Origin: Paulinella micropora
Taxonomy: Eukaryota > Cercozoa > Imbricatea > Euglyphida
Direction: 5' to 3'
Assembly (NCBI GenBank): GCA_009731375.1
Contig: BJOX01000132.1
Coordinates: 430,545 to 468,731 of the forward strand
DNA: 38,187 bases
The notes beneath the pieces are model-generated. The model saw nothing but the letters and a program-made list of their open reading frames with translations, was not told the DNA's origin and searched no databases. Of this stretch, positions 26,953 through 34,774 are shown piece after piece. The position numbers and the translations under genes are program-made. Within the stretch, counting starts at the first letter, position 1, and each line of letters begins with the position of its first letter.

Positions 26953-27300
26953 TTGATGGCGCTTTTAGCGATGGCGACTTGACGGTTTTGTGCGTGCGAT
27001 ATGGTCGAAAAAGGCAGCGTTTCCAGGCTTTTCTGGCAATACTGCCTTTTTCTGCCATATCATGCCGGGCGCACACATACGACAATTTGGCGACAAATTT
27101 TGTGTAAAAAAAAGAAGAGAAAAGAAGCAAGAAAACCCTCCCTTCCCCCCCTTTCGTTTGTTTCAAGGGCTGAGGGGGGGGAGGGAGAGAGAAGGGGGAG
27201 GGGGCGCCCCCGTTCTCTTTCCTTCCCCCTCTTTTCCCCCGCTCCAACAAAAAAAAATTGGCGCGCGGTCTTTTCCCCGCCGCCCATCCGATACCTCAAT
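26953..27300 (+). mobile_element. Rep-A element lacking most of the second half
   Basis: The first-half hairpin and ATACGAC block are present, followed by purine/pyrimidine interior and only the beginning of the second half (TTGGCGCGCGGTC). Confidence 0.7.
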
Positions 27301-27420
27301 CTCTTTTTTCTAAATAAAGCTCGACAAAAGTCTTACACTTGGTACCGAGGACTAGAAGAGGGAAAGGTAAAGGGCAGGGTACGACGAGTGACTTCTCCAG
27401 ATCGGATTGAAATCTCGTCT

Positions 27421-27519
27421 GTAGACTTGGCTAGAGATAGTGAGCTGGAGTCGACTCTCGGGCATGAAATTCTGGGAGACGATATTCATCTTTTCACGCT
27501 CGACGAGCCGAGGGGGTTA
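27421..27519 (+). pseudogene. Third copy fragment of the BRO-like family C-terminal domain
   Basis: In a plus-strand frame it reads VDLARDSELEST, then LGHEILGDDIHLFTLDEPRGL. It is very close in DNA to the minus-strand copy at 13952-14200. It is about 33 codons long, cut at the 5' end by a sequence shared with 22430 and at the 3' end by Rep-F and a gap. It cannot be functional alone. Confidence 0.65.
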
Positions 27520-27570
27520 AGGGGGAACAAAAAATAAGTACTCTTTTTTTAGGAGCCCACAGATGGAGGG

Positions 27571-27905
27571 NNNNNNNNNNNNNNNNNNNNNNNNNNNNNN
27601 NNNNNNNNNNNNNNNNNNNNNNNNNNNNNNNNNNNNNNNNNNNNNNNNNNNNNNNNNNNNNNNNNNNNNNNNNNNNNNNNNNNNNNNNNNNNNNNNNNNN
27701 NNNNNNNNNNNNNNNNNNNNNNNNNNNNNNNNNNNNNNNNNNNNNNNNNNNNNNNNNNNNNNNNNNNNNNNNNNNNNNNNNNNNNNNNNNNNNNNNNNNN
27801 NNNNNNNNNNNNNNNNNNNNNNNNNNNNNNNNNNNNNNNNNNNNNNNNNNNNNNNNNNNNNNNNNNNNNNNNNNNNNNNNNNNNNNNNNNNNNNNNNNNN
27901 NNNNN
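27571..27905. other. Assembly gap of 335 N
   Basis: The gap starts exactly at the G-run of a Rep-F copy (GGAGCCCACAGATGGAGGG), like other gaps in the window. Confidence 0.95.
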
Positions 27906-28779
27906 GAAAAAGATTTTTTGGTTTATTAAAAGCTAGACGAATTTTTTTAATCTTGGCACTGAGAACTAAGAGAGGGAGAGGGTGTCAACATTTTGCAGAT
28001 CGGATTGAAATCTTGAGGAGGGGAACCCCCCAGAGACCGGCAGGCAGCTGGGAAGGGAGAAAGGGCAGCCCGCGGCACATGTGTGAGAGGGAAAGGGGGG
28101 GGATAGCAAATGGACGAGGGGAAGATAGAGACAGGGGAAAGGCTGAGGGAAGGGGATGAGAGAGGCAAAACCCGACGAGAGGGGGGAAGGGGGAGAGGAT
28201 GCGACAAAACTCCCGTCCGAGAACTACTAGGAAGAGACAGGGGCGGGGTTTTCATGCCCCCCCCCCCCCCCCCCGATCTATGCACCTATCTGAGAACGAG
28301 CAGCACACCCCTTTCCCCCCTCGTGCACTGTCTGAGAAGAAGGAGCAGTAGGGGAGAGGGAAGGCGGGAAAGCGAGGGAGGGGGTGGGGCGCGTTTAAAA
28401 AGTACAATCTACGCTGAATTAAATTTCGACCGTCTTAGGCTCGGCATCCGGGGGGTTGCAAATGGACAGAGAGGATAGAGGGAGAGGGGAAGGCAGAGGG
28501 AATGGGAAGGAAAAAGGGAAGGGGGGGGGGGGGGGGGGAGAGGAAGACGGAATGAGCTAAACCTGTCCGAGAACTACTAGGAGAGAGTGGGCAGGGGGGG
28601 GGTTATGCCACACCCCCTCGATCCATGCACCTGTCTGAGAACGAGCAACACACCACTCCTTTCTTGTGTGCCCACCCGAGAAGGAGGAGCAGCAGGGAGA
28701 GGGAGGGGGAAGAGGTTAATTCAGCGTAAATTACATTTTCTTGTCGCGCCCCTGCTCCTCCTTCCCTGCCTCTCCCCTC
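27906..28779. repeat. Rep-C, purine-rich tracts and Rep-I pair
   Basis: It starts with the AT-rich block shared with 24967, a Rep-C, then the repeat shared with 22430. Two Rep-I copies follow (about 28212-28360 and 28565-28715), recognised by GAGAACTACTAGGA, a G/C run, ATGCACCTGTCTGAGAACGA and GAAGGAGCAG. Between them are long G/A-only tracts. No gene is supported. Confidence 0.6.
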
Positions 28780-29115
28780 TGCAAGGATATGCGGAAATAT
28801 CTGCGGGAATATGAAAAGTGGAAAGCAACAATTTCTTTCGGAACGCGTTTGCACGCGCTCTGAGGAGGGACGAGGGGAGGGGGGGGGGAGGAATAATCAG
28901 AGGACAAAGGTGAGAGGGGCGACGAAGGTGAGAGGGGCGACGAGAGTGAGAGGGAAGGGGGAGGACGTCTTCCTCACGGCGGCCCAGCCGAGCGTCTGTG
29001 TGTGATTTTCTTTTTGTGCAAGTAGATTTTGGCGCCAAATTCGCGCTTACGGCTGTTTCCCCGGGAAGGCTAAGACGTATTGCCCGGCTGGACCCTATCA
29101 CGCACCTACCTCCGG
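28780..29115 (+). repeat. Rep-B copy joined to a gene fragment
   Basis: Head, three minisatellite units and most of the middle module; the copy stops after GCACCTACCTCCGG and passes directly into a fragment also present at 3352-3426. Confidence 0.75.
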
Positions 29116-29237
29116 TGCCAGGACGTAAGCGCCCTCGAAACTCGTCGAAACCTCGCAGGCACCGCCAGGGCGGCACGTGGCCCGGCTGTGGCCACAGCGC
29201 GCTGAGCCCGCGTCACAGTCTGCCCAAGCCCTGCTCC
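29113..29237. pseudogene. Duplicated gene fragment, partner of 3.35 kb
   Basis: About 80 bases match 3348-3426 (GTGCCAGGACGTAAGCGCC to GTGGCCCGGCTGTGGCCA) with one or two changes, then about 45 unique GC-rich bases follow. It lies between Rep-B and Rep-A. No domain is recognised and the coding strand is uncertain. Confidence 0.45.
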
Positions 29238-29238
29238 T

Positions 29239-29363
29239 AGCGAAGAAGAAGGCGGCTTGGCGGTCTGTGTTATGTGATATAGTCAAAAAAGGCAGCGTTT
29301 TCATGATTTTTGGCAGTACTGTCTTTTTTCGACCATATCATTCCAGGCACACAAATACGCAAA
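29239..29363 (+). mobile_element. Rep-A element, first part, ending at a gap
   Basis: The Rep-A first half with hairpin, cut by ten N (29364-29373) in the ACACAAATACGCAAA block. Confidence 0.7.
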
Positions 29364-29373
29364 NNNNNNNNNN

Positions 29374-29543
29374 GAGCAGCGGGGAGAGGGAAGGCAGGAA
29401 GGAGAGGGAGGAAGACGGAATGAGCTAAACCCCCGTCCGAGAGCTACTAGGAGAGAGGGGTGGGGGAAGGTTCTCTTGCCTCTCAATCATGCACCTGTCT
29501 GAGAACGAGCAGCACACCCCTCCCCTCTTGTGCGCCCGTCTGA
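29374..29543 (+). repeat. Rep-I copy
   Basis: A further Rep-I (GAGAGCTACTAGGAGAGAG, then ATGCACCTGTCTGAGAACGA). It runs straight into the GGCGGCTTGGCGGTCTG start of the next Rep-A. Confidence 0.6.
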
Positions 29544-29850
29544 AGGCGGCTTGGCGGTCTGTGCATGTGATATGGCTGGAAAGGCGGCGTTTCCGGGGTT
29601 TTTGACAATACTGCCTTTTTCAGTCATATAATGCCAGGCGCATACATACGCAAACTTAGCGGCAAATTTCGTGCAAAAAAAAAGAAGAGAGAAAAAGAAA
29701 AATCCTCCCGCTCGAAGAAAAGGGGGGGTAACGGAGGGAAGAGGGGAGAGGGAGTGCGCAAACAAAAAAAATTTTGGCGCGCGTCTTTTTCCGCGGGAAA
29801 ACCACCGTTAAAACCCGCGGAAAGAGACCGGAGCGGCCCGTCGGAACGAA
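29544..29850 (+). mobile_element. Rep-A element, nearly full but shortened interior
   Basis: Hairpin, ATACGC block and second half up to GAGACCGGAGCGGCCCGT are present. The end of the element is replaced by the gene fragment that follows. Confidence 0.7.
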
Positions 29851-30145
29851 GTCTGCTACAGATGTCAGCGTGAATCGCGTGTTTGTATCTTCTGTAGCCC
29901 GGGCGCCAAGCTTCATTAGCTGCTAACTCTTGTGCTAAGCGTTCAACGATGCCCTGCTGTTGCGTGACCTCAATAGCCATGCTTTCTATTGCGTCGGTCA
30001 TCGCAGCGTATAGTTCCCACTTGTACCAGGCCACGACGTCCGCGCCTGTGTAACTAGCTTCAAACAGCTGATCCCCGGCACCGAAGTCAAGTGTAAGATC
30101 TTCGAGTGGGCCAGATGCCGCGGCAGCCTGGGGGGCTCCAGGAGC
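29846..30145 (-). pseudogene. Unidentified gene fragment, best-preserved of three copies
   Basis: About 95 codons on the minus strand are open and protein-like: APQAAAASGPLEDLTLDF, then GAGDQLFEASYTGADVVAWY, KWELYAAMTDAIESMAIEV and a helical stretch IVERLAQELAANEAW. Both ends are cut: upstream by a Rep-E-like block, downstream by a Rep-A at 29850. Copies at 17405-17560 and 35455-35585 keep only the first third and carry a stop and a deletion. No family is recognised. It is probably a piece of a larger, once mobile or duplicated gene. Confidence 0.5.
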
Positions 30146-31250
30146 AGGGGATGGGAAGGGTGAATGGCGCAGAAGCTGCAAACAAAATAAATACATGCAA
30201 CGCATCCACTAATCCCTTCGTCCCACGCTAGCCCCCCCCCTCCCTCTGCAAGATTTGCGGAAATATCTGCAGGAAAATGAAAAGTGGAAAAAGAATTTTT
30301 TTAGAACGCGTTTGCACGCGCTCTGAGGAGGGACGAGAGGAGGGGGGATAGCAGGGGACAAGGGAAACAGAGGGACGAGAGGGAGGACGAGGGGAAGCAC
30401 ACCCCGCCGGGCAAAAAAAAATTTTCTCCTCTTTTCATATTCTTCTGACCTTGCGCACGGTGACCGAGCCACGGCATGGACATGACGCCGTCGGGGTAGT
30501 GAGGCCTTTGTCCTCCTGGCACATTGATCACGGGGCAGTACCATACGCCGCAGGTTCGTGCTGGAGCGCAGTGCTTCGCTTCTAGTTTTCAGTGACCCAA
30601 GTGTAAGGCCGTCGAGCTTTAATTCAGCGTAAATTACGTTTTCCTGGCGCGGCCTCTACCCTTTCCCTCTCCCTCTCTCTATTCTCAGTGCCAAGATTGA
30701 AATCTTGTCAGTAAAACTTTTTATTAAATTTTTCTTGGAAACCGGCGAAGCGCGCCCCTGCCCTCCGCTCCCGCCCTCTGCTCAGACGGGGGACTAGACA
30801 ATTCGTGCTCTCCCCCTCCCTTCCCTCTGCCTCTTCTTCTCTCCCCCGAGCCAAGGGGGCTCAAGGAGCAGGGGGTGAGGGGGGGGGGGGGGGGGGGGGG
30901 AGNNNNNNNNNNCGGGGGACTAGACAATTCGTGCTCTCCCCCTCCCTTCCCTCTGCCTCTTCTTCTCTCCCCCGAGCCAAGGGGGCTCAAGGAGCAGGGG
31001 GTGGGGGGGGGGGGGGGAGGGGAGGAAGGGCGCGGAAGCTGCAAACACCAACCCATCTCCCCATGCCGGGCGCCCTCCCCCTTTCCCTCTTACCGACGGG
31101 GGGAGAGACAGATTGAGCCTCCCCGCCCCCTTCCTCTCTTAGTTTTCAGTGCCGAAGATTAAAACTTTGTCAAGTATTTCGTTTTATTAATTCTTTTACA
31201 CCGGCGAAGCGCGCCCCTGCTCCTCCCCCTTCCCACTGCCACTCCCGGCA
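30146..31250 (+). repeat. Mosaic: Rep-E tail, Rep-B head, Rep-D/Rep-C units, duplicated gap flanks
   Basis: A Rep-E tail (to 30215), a Rep-B head (30243-30330), a full Rep-D/Rep-C unit (30445-30650), Rep-C (30688-30765), then a pyrimidine tract and Rep-E-like hairpin. Ten N (30903-30912) lie in a G-run. The 105 bases before the gap (from GGGGGACTAGACAATTCG) are repeated exactly after it, so this is probably an unmerged contig overlap. Another Rep-C lies at 31145-31215. No gene is seen. Confidence 0.65.
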
Positions 31251-31559
31251 GGAAGGTTCCTGACCTTTGAGCAGGCGTCGACCAGCCTTTGCGTAAGTGG
31301 AGCAACCAATCTCAGCGCCGTGGCTACTTGTTACAGTACGCGCTATTTGGCCAAGGGTTCGGCGACGGCGCCTATAAATCCCAGCAACAATGAGGCAAGC
31401 GGCCTAAGGCAAGCCGTGCGCGCCTTGCTTAACAATGATGGAGACTGCAGAGGAATAACGCTCGGCAGCGCTATCAGAGCCAACATGTCGGTTTTTCTGT
31501 TCATTGATAGTACGTACGGGGCTCAGTACTGTTTGCTGATGGATACCCCGCTCCCGTAG
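31251..31559 (+). pseudogene. Truncated paralogue of the secreted Cys-rich protein
   Basis: A 102-codon plus-strand frame aligns throughout with the second domain of the gene at 31772-33013. Shared blocks include CVSG, NNEASGLRQAVRALLNN (NSNEAADLRAAMRALLNN in the partner), GSAIRANM and YGAQYCLLMD. All Cys positions of that part are kept (LCVSG, TCY, GDC, QYC). It lacks a signal peptide, the first domain and everything after the QYC block, where a stop follows (LLMDTPLP). It lies immediately upstream of its relative in the same orientation, so it is a broken tandem duplicate or an exon of an older longer gene. Confidence 0.65.
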
Positions 31560-31771
31560 TTCAATGAGTAAACCGGGGCATGGGTGAGCTCTCTTCTTTT
31601 TCTTTTCTGTTACATAATCATTGGAGAAAGGGGTTGGGGGAAAGGGATCAGAGGGGGGATGAACAAGGGGGAGGGCGCTCCCTCCTTGCCACTCTTTCTT
31701 TCTCCTCTGCTTATAAGGTAAGAAACGAGGGACAGGTTTTATCCCAACTGCGACCATACGGAAGGACGTCA

Positions 31772-33013
31772 ATGGTGTGTATGGGGGGGGTGTGGGGGGT
31801 ATTTGTGCGGGCTCTGCTTGTGAGCAGCGCGTTTGTTTGCAAGATCGTGACTAATTCTAGTACTGCTGACAGTACTGTTGATCCGATTCCCCAACAGAGG
31901 CTGCCTGTACCGTACTGGATCGACTGGCGCGGCACATCCACTAGCTGTTTAAGCTTGGATGCATTTATCACCTGTGCCAACGGCGCGTCGACGAACGAAG
32001 CCGCTTATGGTGGAGGGGCTGCGCCTTGCCGGCGCGCGTGGCTTTTGGCGGATACTATGAGCAAGAGCAGGGCCACCCCTCTGAAGACTGTCACTCCTCT
32101 TGTGAGCGATTGCACCGTCATGGGGTACGAGCACAGCTTTGGGCGGCTCGTCAACGGCATTCCGGAAGACCAAGTCTGCACTACGGGTTTGGCAACCGGG
32201 GAGCTTCCCAGCGGGTATTTCTTATTCGTCCTACAAACGCTCTCGTTGCGTAAAAAAGACTCCTCGCCTGACCCCACCACGTGGATCAGCCCCCTAAAAG
32301 CTGTTTTTCCTGCGCAGTGCGCCGCGGGCTGGGTCGCCAACTCTAACACCGGCATGTGTGCAGGGCCCTTGCCTCCCACAACTAGTCCCTCTCCGCCTCC
32401 CGTGCGCAGCCCCCCCGCGGGTACTCTTGATTGTGTCTCCGGGCGCACCACCTTGGCTGCGATAGCCGAATGCTACCAGAGCCGCCTCATGCCCAAAGCT
32501 TCGTTCTCGAGTGCCCGGTACCCCAACAGCAACGAAGCGGCCGATCTGCGAGCGGCTATGCGGGCTTTGCTAAACAACAATGGAAACTGCAAGGGGGTGC
32601 AGCTCGGCAGTTCGATTGCTGCGCACATGGCCGTGTACCTGTTTGTCGACAGTAAGTACGGGACACAGTACTGCGTGTTGATGGATGTCAGCGATGCCGA
32701 TGGCAACAACAAGTACGACAGGGGCTTCGGTTTGGTCGTGGTGGCAGACCGGAGAGTAGACATCCATCGCTACCTGGTGCACATGGCTTCGCACTCACAA
32801 ACCGAGACAGATACCGAGCGGCAGGCTTTGTTGCTGCTGGCCGAAACTGGGGGTCACGTAGCAGTGGTGTCGGGTGTACGCAAAGACGTTGCCACAGACA
32901 TCAGCACTTGCCAAACCGAATATAATAGTATGGACAGTGCATTCAATGTCAAGACCGCCATGTACATCCTGCTTTTGGAAACTTGGAAGTGGTACAAGGA
33001 GCAGACTCTTTAG
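31772..33013 (+). CDS. Secreted Cys-rich two-domain protein with Pro-rich linker, 413 aa
   Basis: The start chosen is the Met of MVCMGGVWGVFVRALL, because residues 1-24 look like a signal peptide and the open frame before it has biased composition. Domain 1 (about residues 45-195) is Cys-rich (TSCLSLDAFITCANG, APCRRAWLL, SDCTVMGYEH, QVCTTG, PAQCAAGW, TGMCAG). A linker at about 198-216 is Pro/Ser-rich (PPTTSPSPPPVRSPP), as in algal extracellular-matrix proteins. Domain 2 (about 219 on) has paired Cys blocks and a C-terminal helix (TAMYILLLETWKWYKEQ). It probably acts outside the cell or in the wall; no family is recognised. An alternative transcript could use a GTAAGA donor at 31719 and an acceptor after CCCCAACAG near 31898, in phase, which would remove the signal peptide. 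Confidence 0.7.
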   Translation: MVCMGGVWGVFVRALLVSSAFVCKIVTNSSTADSTVDPIPQQRLPVPYWIDWRGTSTSCLSLDAFITCANGASTNEAAYGGGAAPCRRAWLLADTMSKSRATPLKTVTPLVSDCTVMGYEHSFGRLVNGIPEDQVCTTGLATGELPSGYFLFVLQTLSLRKKDSSPDPTTWISPLKAVFPAQCAAGWVANSNTGMCAGPLPPTTSPSPPPVRSPPAGTLDCVSGRTTLAAIAECYQSRLMPKASFSSARYPNSNEAADLRAAMRALLNNNGNCKGVQLGSSIAAHMAVYLFVDSKYGTQYCVLMDVSDADGNNKYDRGFGLVVVADRRVDIHRYLVHMASHSQTETDTERQALLLLAETGGHVAVVSGVRKDVATDISTCQTEYNSMDSAFNVKTAMYILLLETWKWYKEQTL

Positions 33014-33382
33014 GCGGCGCACGCCAAGAAATAAAAAAATTGTTTTACTAAGCTAACGACTCGCGCAGCAGAACCCTGCGGATAGGCATTGGCTAAAATT
33101 TGCGGATTGTGACCAAAGGACGTTCCCAAGGGGGGGGGGGGGGCACCCCCCCCCCCCCCCACCCCCCCCNNNNNNNNNNNNNNNNNNNNNNNNNNNNNNN
33201 NNNNNNNNNNNNNNNNNNNNNNNNNNNNNGGGGGGGGGGGGGGGGGGGGGGGGGGGCACTCCTCCCTCTCTTGTCCAACCTGACCTTTGTGACATCTTCC
33301 TGGATGTATCCGTTTTTTGTCCAACCCGACCTTTGTTTGTTCCGATGTTTGAACACTAGCTAGCCCCAGCTTTGGCGTTCTC
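33014..33382. other. Poly-C/poly-G region with a 60-N gap
   Basis: After the gene end (with GCCAAGAAATAAAAAAATTG as a poly(A)-like signal) there is a G-run, a C-run, 60 N (33170-33229) and a G-run. Then TTTGTCCAACCCGACCTTTG occurs twice (once as TTGTCCAACCTGACC) about 35 bases apart, just upstream of the F-box gene. Confidence 0.7.
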
Positions 33383-33757
33383 ATGAAGAAAAAGCAAAAG
33401 CTAGGGCACACGGGCCCGTTGGCGCATTTGACTGCACTGCCAGAGGAACTGCTGCGACATCTGTCCTCGTGGTCTCTGCCGTCCGTGGCCGTGCTGGGCA
33501 CGACCTGTCGCAGCCTGAGCAAATGTCTTCTCCCGTTGGCGACCGAAGCTCAGGAAGAACACCTTGCCAGTGTGCGCGGGCCGGTGGCCGACGCAATCGA
33601 AGAGGTCGCCCTCAAGAGGGGTTACACCAAATTCGGCCTCCACGGCGCTACCCCGAAACAGTATTACGAAAATGAGGTTGATTATGATCTGGGTGGCTGC
33701 CTGAGCCTCCACGCCTGCAAACGCTTCGGCTATGCTGAGCGCATTGCGACGTCTTAG
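33383..33757 (+). CDS. F-box protein, N-terminal part (frame broken near 33745)
   Basis: Starts MKKKQKLGHTGP. An F-box covers about residues 17-52 (LTALPEELLRHLSSW, VAVLGTTCRSLSKCL), which in known proteins binds Skp1 and places the protein in an SCF ubiquitin ligase. The following region (DAIEEVALKRGYTKFGLHG, YYENEVDYDLGGCL) is protein-like up to a TAG at 33755. A second coding frame, offset by one, takes over at about 33739 and continues with a zinc-ribbon-like region. A single-base indel near 33740-33755 would join the two, so the gene is either a recent pseudogene or carries a sequencing error. Without the second part it would be a 124-aa F-box protein. Confidence 0.65.
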   Translation: MKKKQKLGHTGPLAHLTALPEELLRHLSSWSLPSVAVLGTTCRSLSKCLLPLATEAQEEHLASVRGPVADAIEEVALKRGYTKFGLHGATPKQYYENEVDYDLGGCLSLHACKRFGYAERIATS

Positions 33758-34113
33758 AATTTTACTGGCACCACAGCCTCTCAACTGGAAAAACCAAGAT
33801 CCGACTCAGCTTGCGAAGCGACGACGTCAACGGTGAATGCGAGAAATGTGGCAGCTTGAATATTTCTGCGTGGCTACGCCTGAAAGGCGAGCTATTCTAC
33901 GTGCAAAGCCGCGCCGAAATCGAGGCCATGCTGAAGCGTATGATCTCGAAGCAAATGCTCAACTTGTTAGGAGATGCCTACATGAAGCATGACACTTACG
34001 ACAATGGATCTATTTCCTGGATGGACCTGCTCGAGAAAGGTGTGCAGGGGGCTGTTAAACCTCACTGGGTCTATCGGAATGGTGAGAGATTCTGTGAGGA
34101 CTGCCAAGTGTAA
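33739..34113 (+). CDS. Zinc-ribbon-like C-terminal part of the F-box gene, other frame
   Basis: The frame opens right after a TGA at 33736 and has no good start codon (only TTG at 33811), so it is probably the continuation of the preceding F-box frame. It reads LEFYWHHSLSTGKTKIRL, then a CxxC pair (GECEKCGS), a helical middle (EIEAMLKRMISKQMLNLLGD) and a second CxxC (RFCEDCQV) just before the stop. Two CxxC pairs about 85 residues apart could bind one zinc ion. The stop codon lies inside the first bases of a Rep-C copy (GCCAAGTGTAAGAC), so the natural C-terminus may have been replaced. Confidence 0.55.
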   Translation, partial: AHCDVLEFYWHHSLSTGKTKIRLSLRSDDVNGECEKCGSLNISAWLRLKGELFYVQSRAEIEAMLKRMISKQMLNLLGDAYMKHDTYDNGSISWMDLLEKGVQGAVKPHWVYRNGERFCEDCQV

Positions 34114-34160
34114 GACCATTGAGCTTTAACTCAGCGTAAATTTCGCATCTTCTTGGCGCC
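34100..34160 (+). repeat. Rep-C copy overlapping a stop codon
   Basis: TGCCAAGTGTAAGACC, TTGAGCTTTAACTCAGCG and TCTTCTTGGCGCC form a complete Rep-C. The TAA within it ends the F-box/zinc-ribbon frame, and the next coding-like sequence begins within ten bases of its other end. Confidence 0.7.
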
Positions 34161-34166
34161 AGGAGC

Positions 34167-34757
34167 GTGAACTTGCTCGGAAGCGCGCATCGAAAAGCGC
34201 CTCTTTATGGTTATCATCGCCTGCGGCCCCCAGATCAGCATATGGGGCTGCCCGTTGAAGCTGAGCGCTACGCTTGGTTGTTGTCCCAAGTGTGCTATTT
34301 CCACCGATGCGGGCACGCGCGCTCAAAGCCAGATCCTTACAGATGGCTGCTCTTGCTTACCAAGTATTACTACGAAACAGAAAACGGCACTGACTAATTG
34401 CCCGCAAAAATACAGTATCACCAGTGGATAAACAACATGGTGAACGTAATACAGAGAAAACTTGTAGAGTATCGCAATAGAGCTAATTTTGATCCAGGGT
34501 ACAAATTCACGTGCAAACTCCAAGAAGGCCTGTTTTTTTCTCGGTACGATAGCAGCAACAGTTGTAACCCTTATACCGATCTGTCGCTGTTTTCTTTTCT
34601 CTTCCTTGACACTACCGCGAAAGTGCAAAGCCCTATTGCCAGTCAAGCCGCTCAGCTGTACAAAATGATCCCAGACAAAGGACGCCTGACGGAATGGTCA
34701 ACATTTGTTTCGGTGTATGCGAATTGTGCCCCGCGCGGAATTCGACCGGTGGCTTAG
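34167..34757 (+). pseudogene. Unidentified ORF with an in-frame stop
   Basis: Two frames in the same register are separated by one TAA (34395-34397). The upstream part (in-frame ATG at 34242, MGLPVEAERYAWLLSQ, RWLLLLTKYYYETENG) and the downstream part (HQWINNMVNVIQRKLVEY, NRANFDPGYKFTCKLQ, DLSLFSFLFLDTTAKV, TEWSTFVSVYANC) both have protein-like composition, the second convincingly. An overlapping frame at 34207-34431 is Cys-rich (ATLGCCPKC) and could instead be the true upstream part joined by an indel or splice. No family is recognised. It follows the F-box/zinc-ribbon frames after a Rep-C, so it may be the remainder of the same gene interrupted by that repeat. Confidence 0.4.
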
Positions 34758-34774
34758 CAGTACAGAAGAAGCCA

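Noticed and set aside
27563-28159. 198-codon ORF across the N gap
   Set aside because: Most of it is undefined sequence and the rest is repeat DNA.
31580-31771. Longer N-terminus for the secreted protein
   Set aside because: The stretch is compositionally biased, and a signal peptide begins precisely at the Met at 31772. A spliced alternative is noted with the gene.
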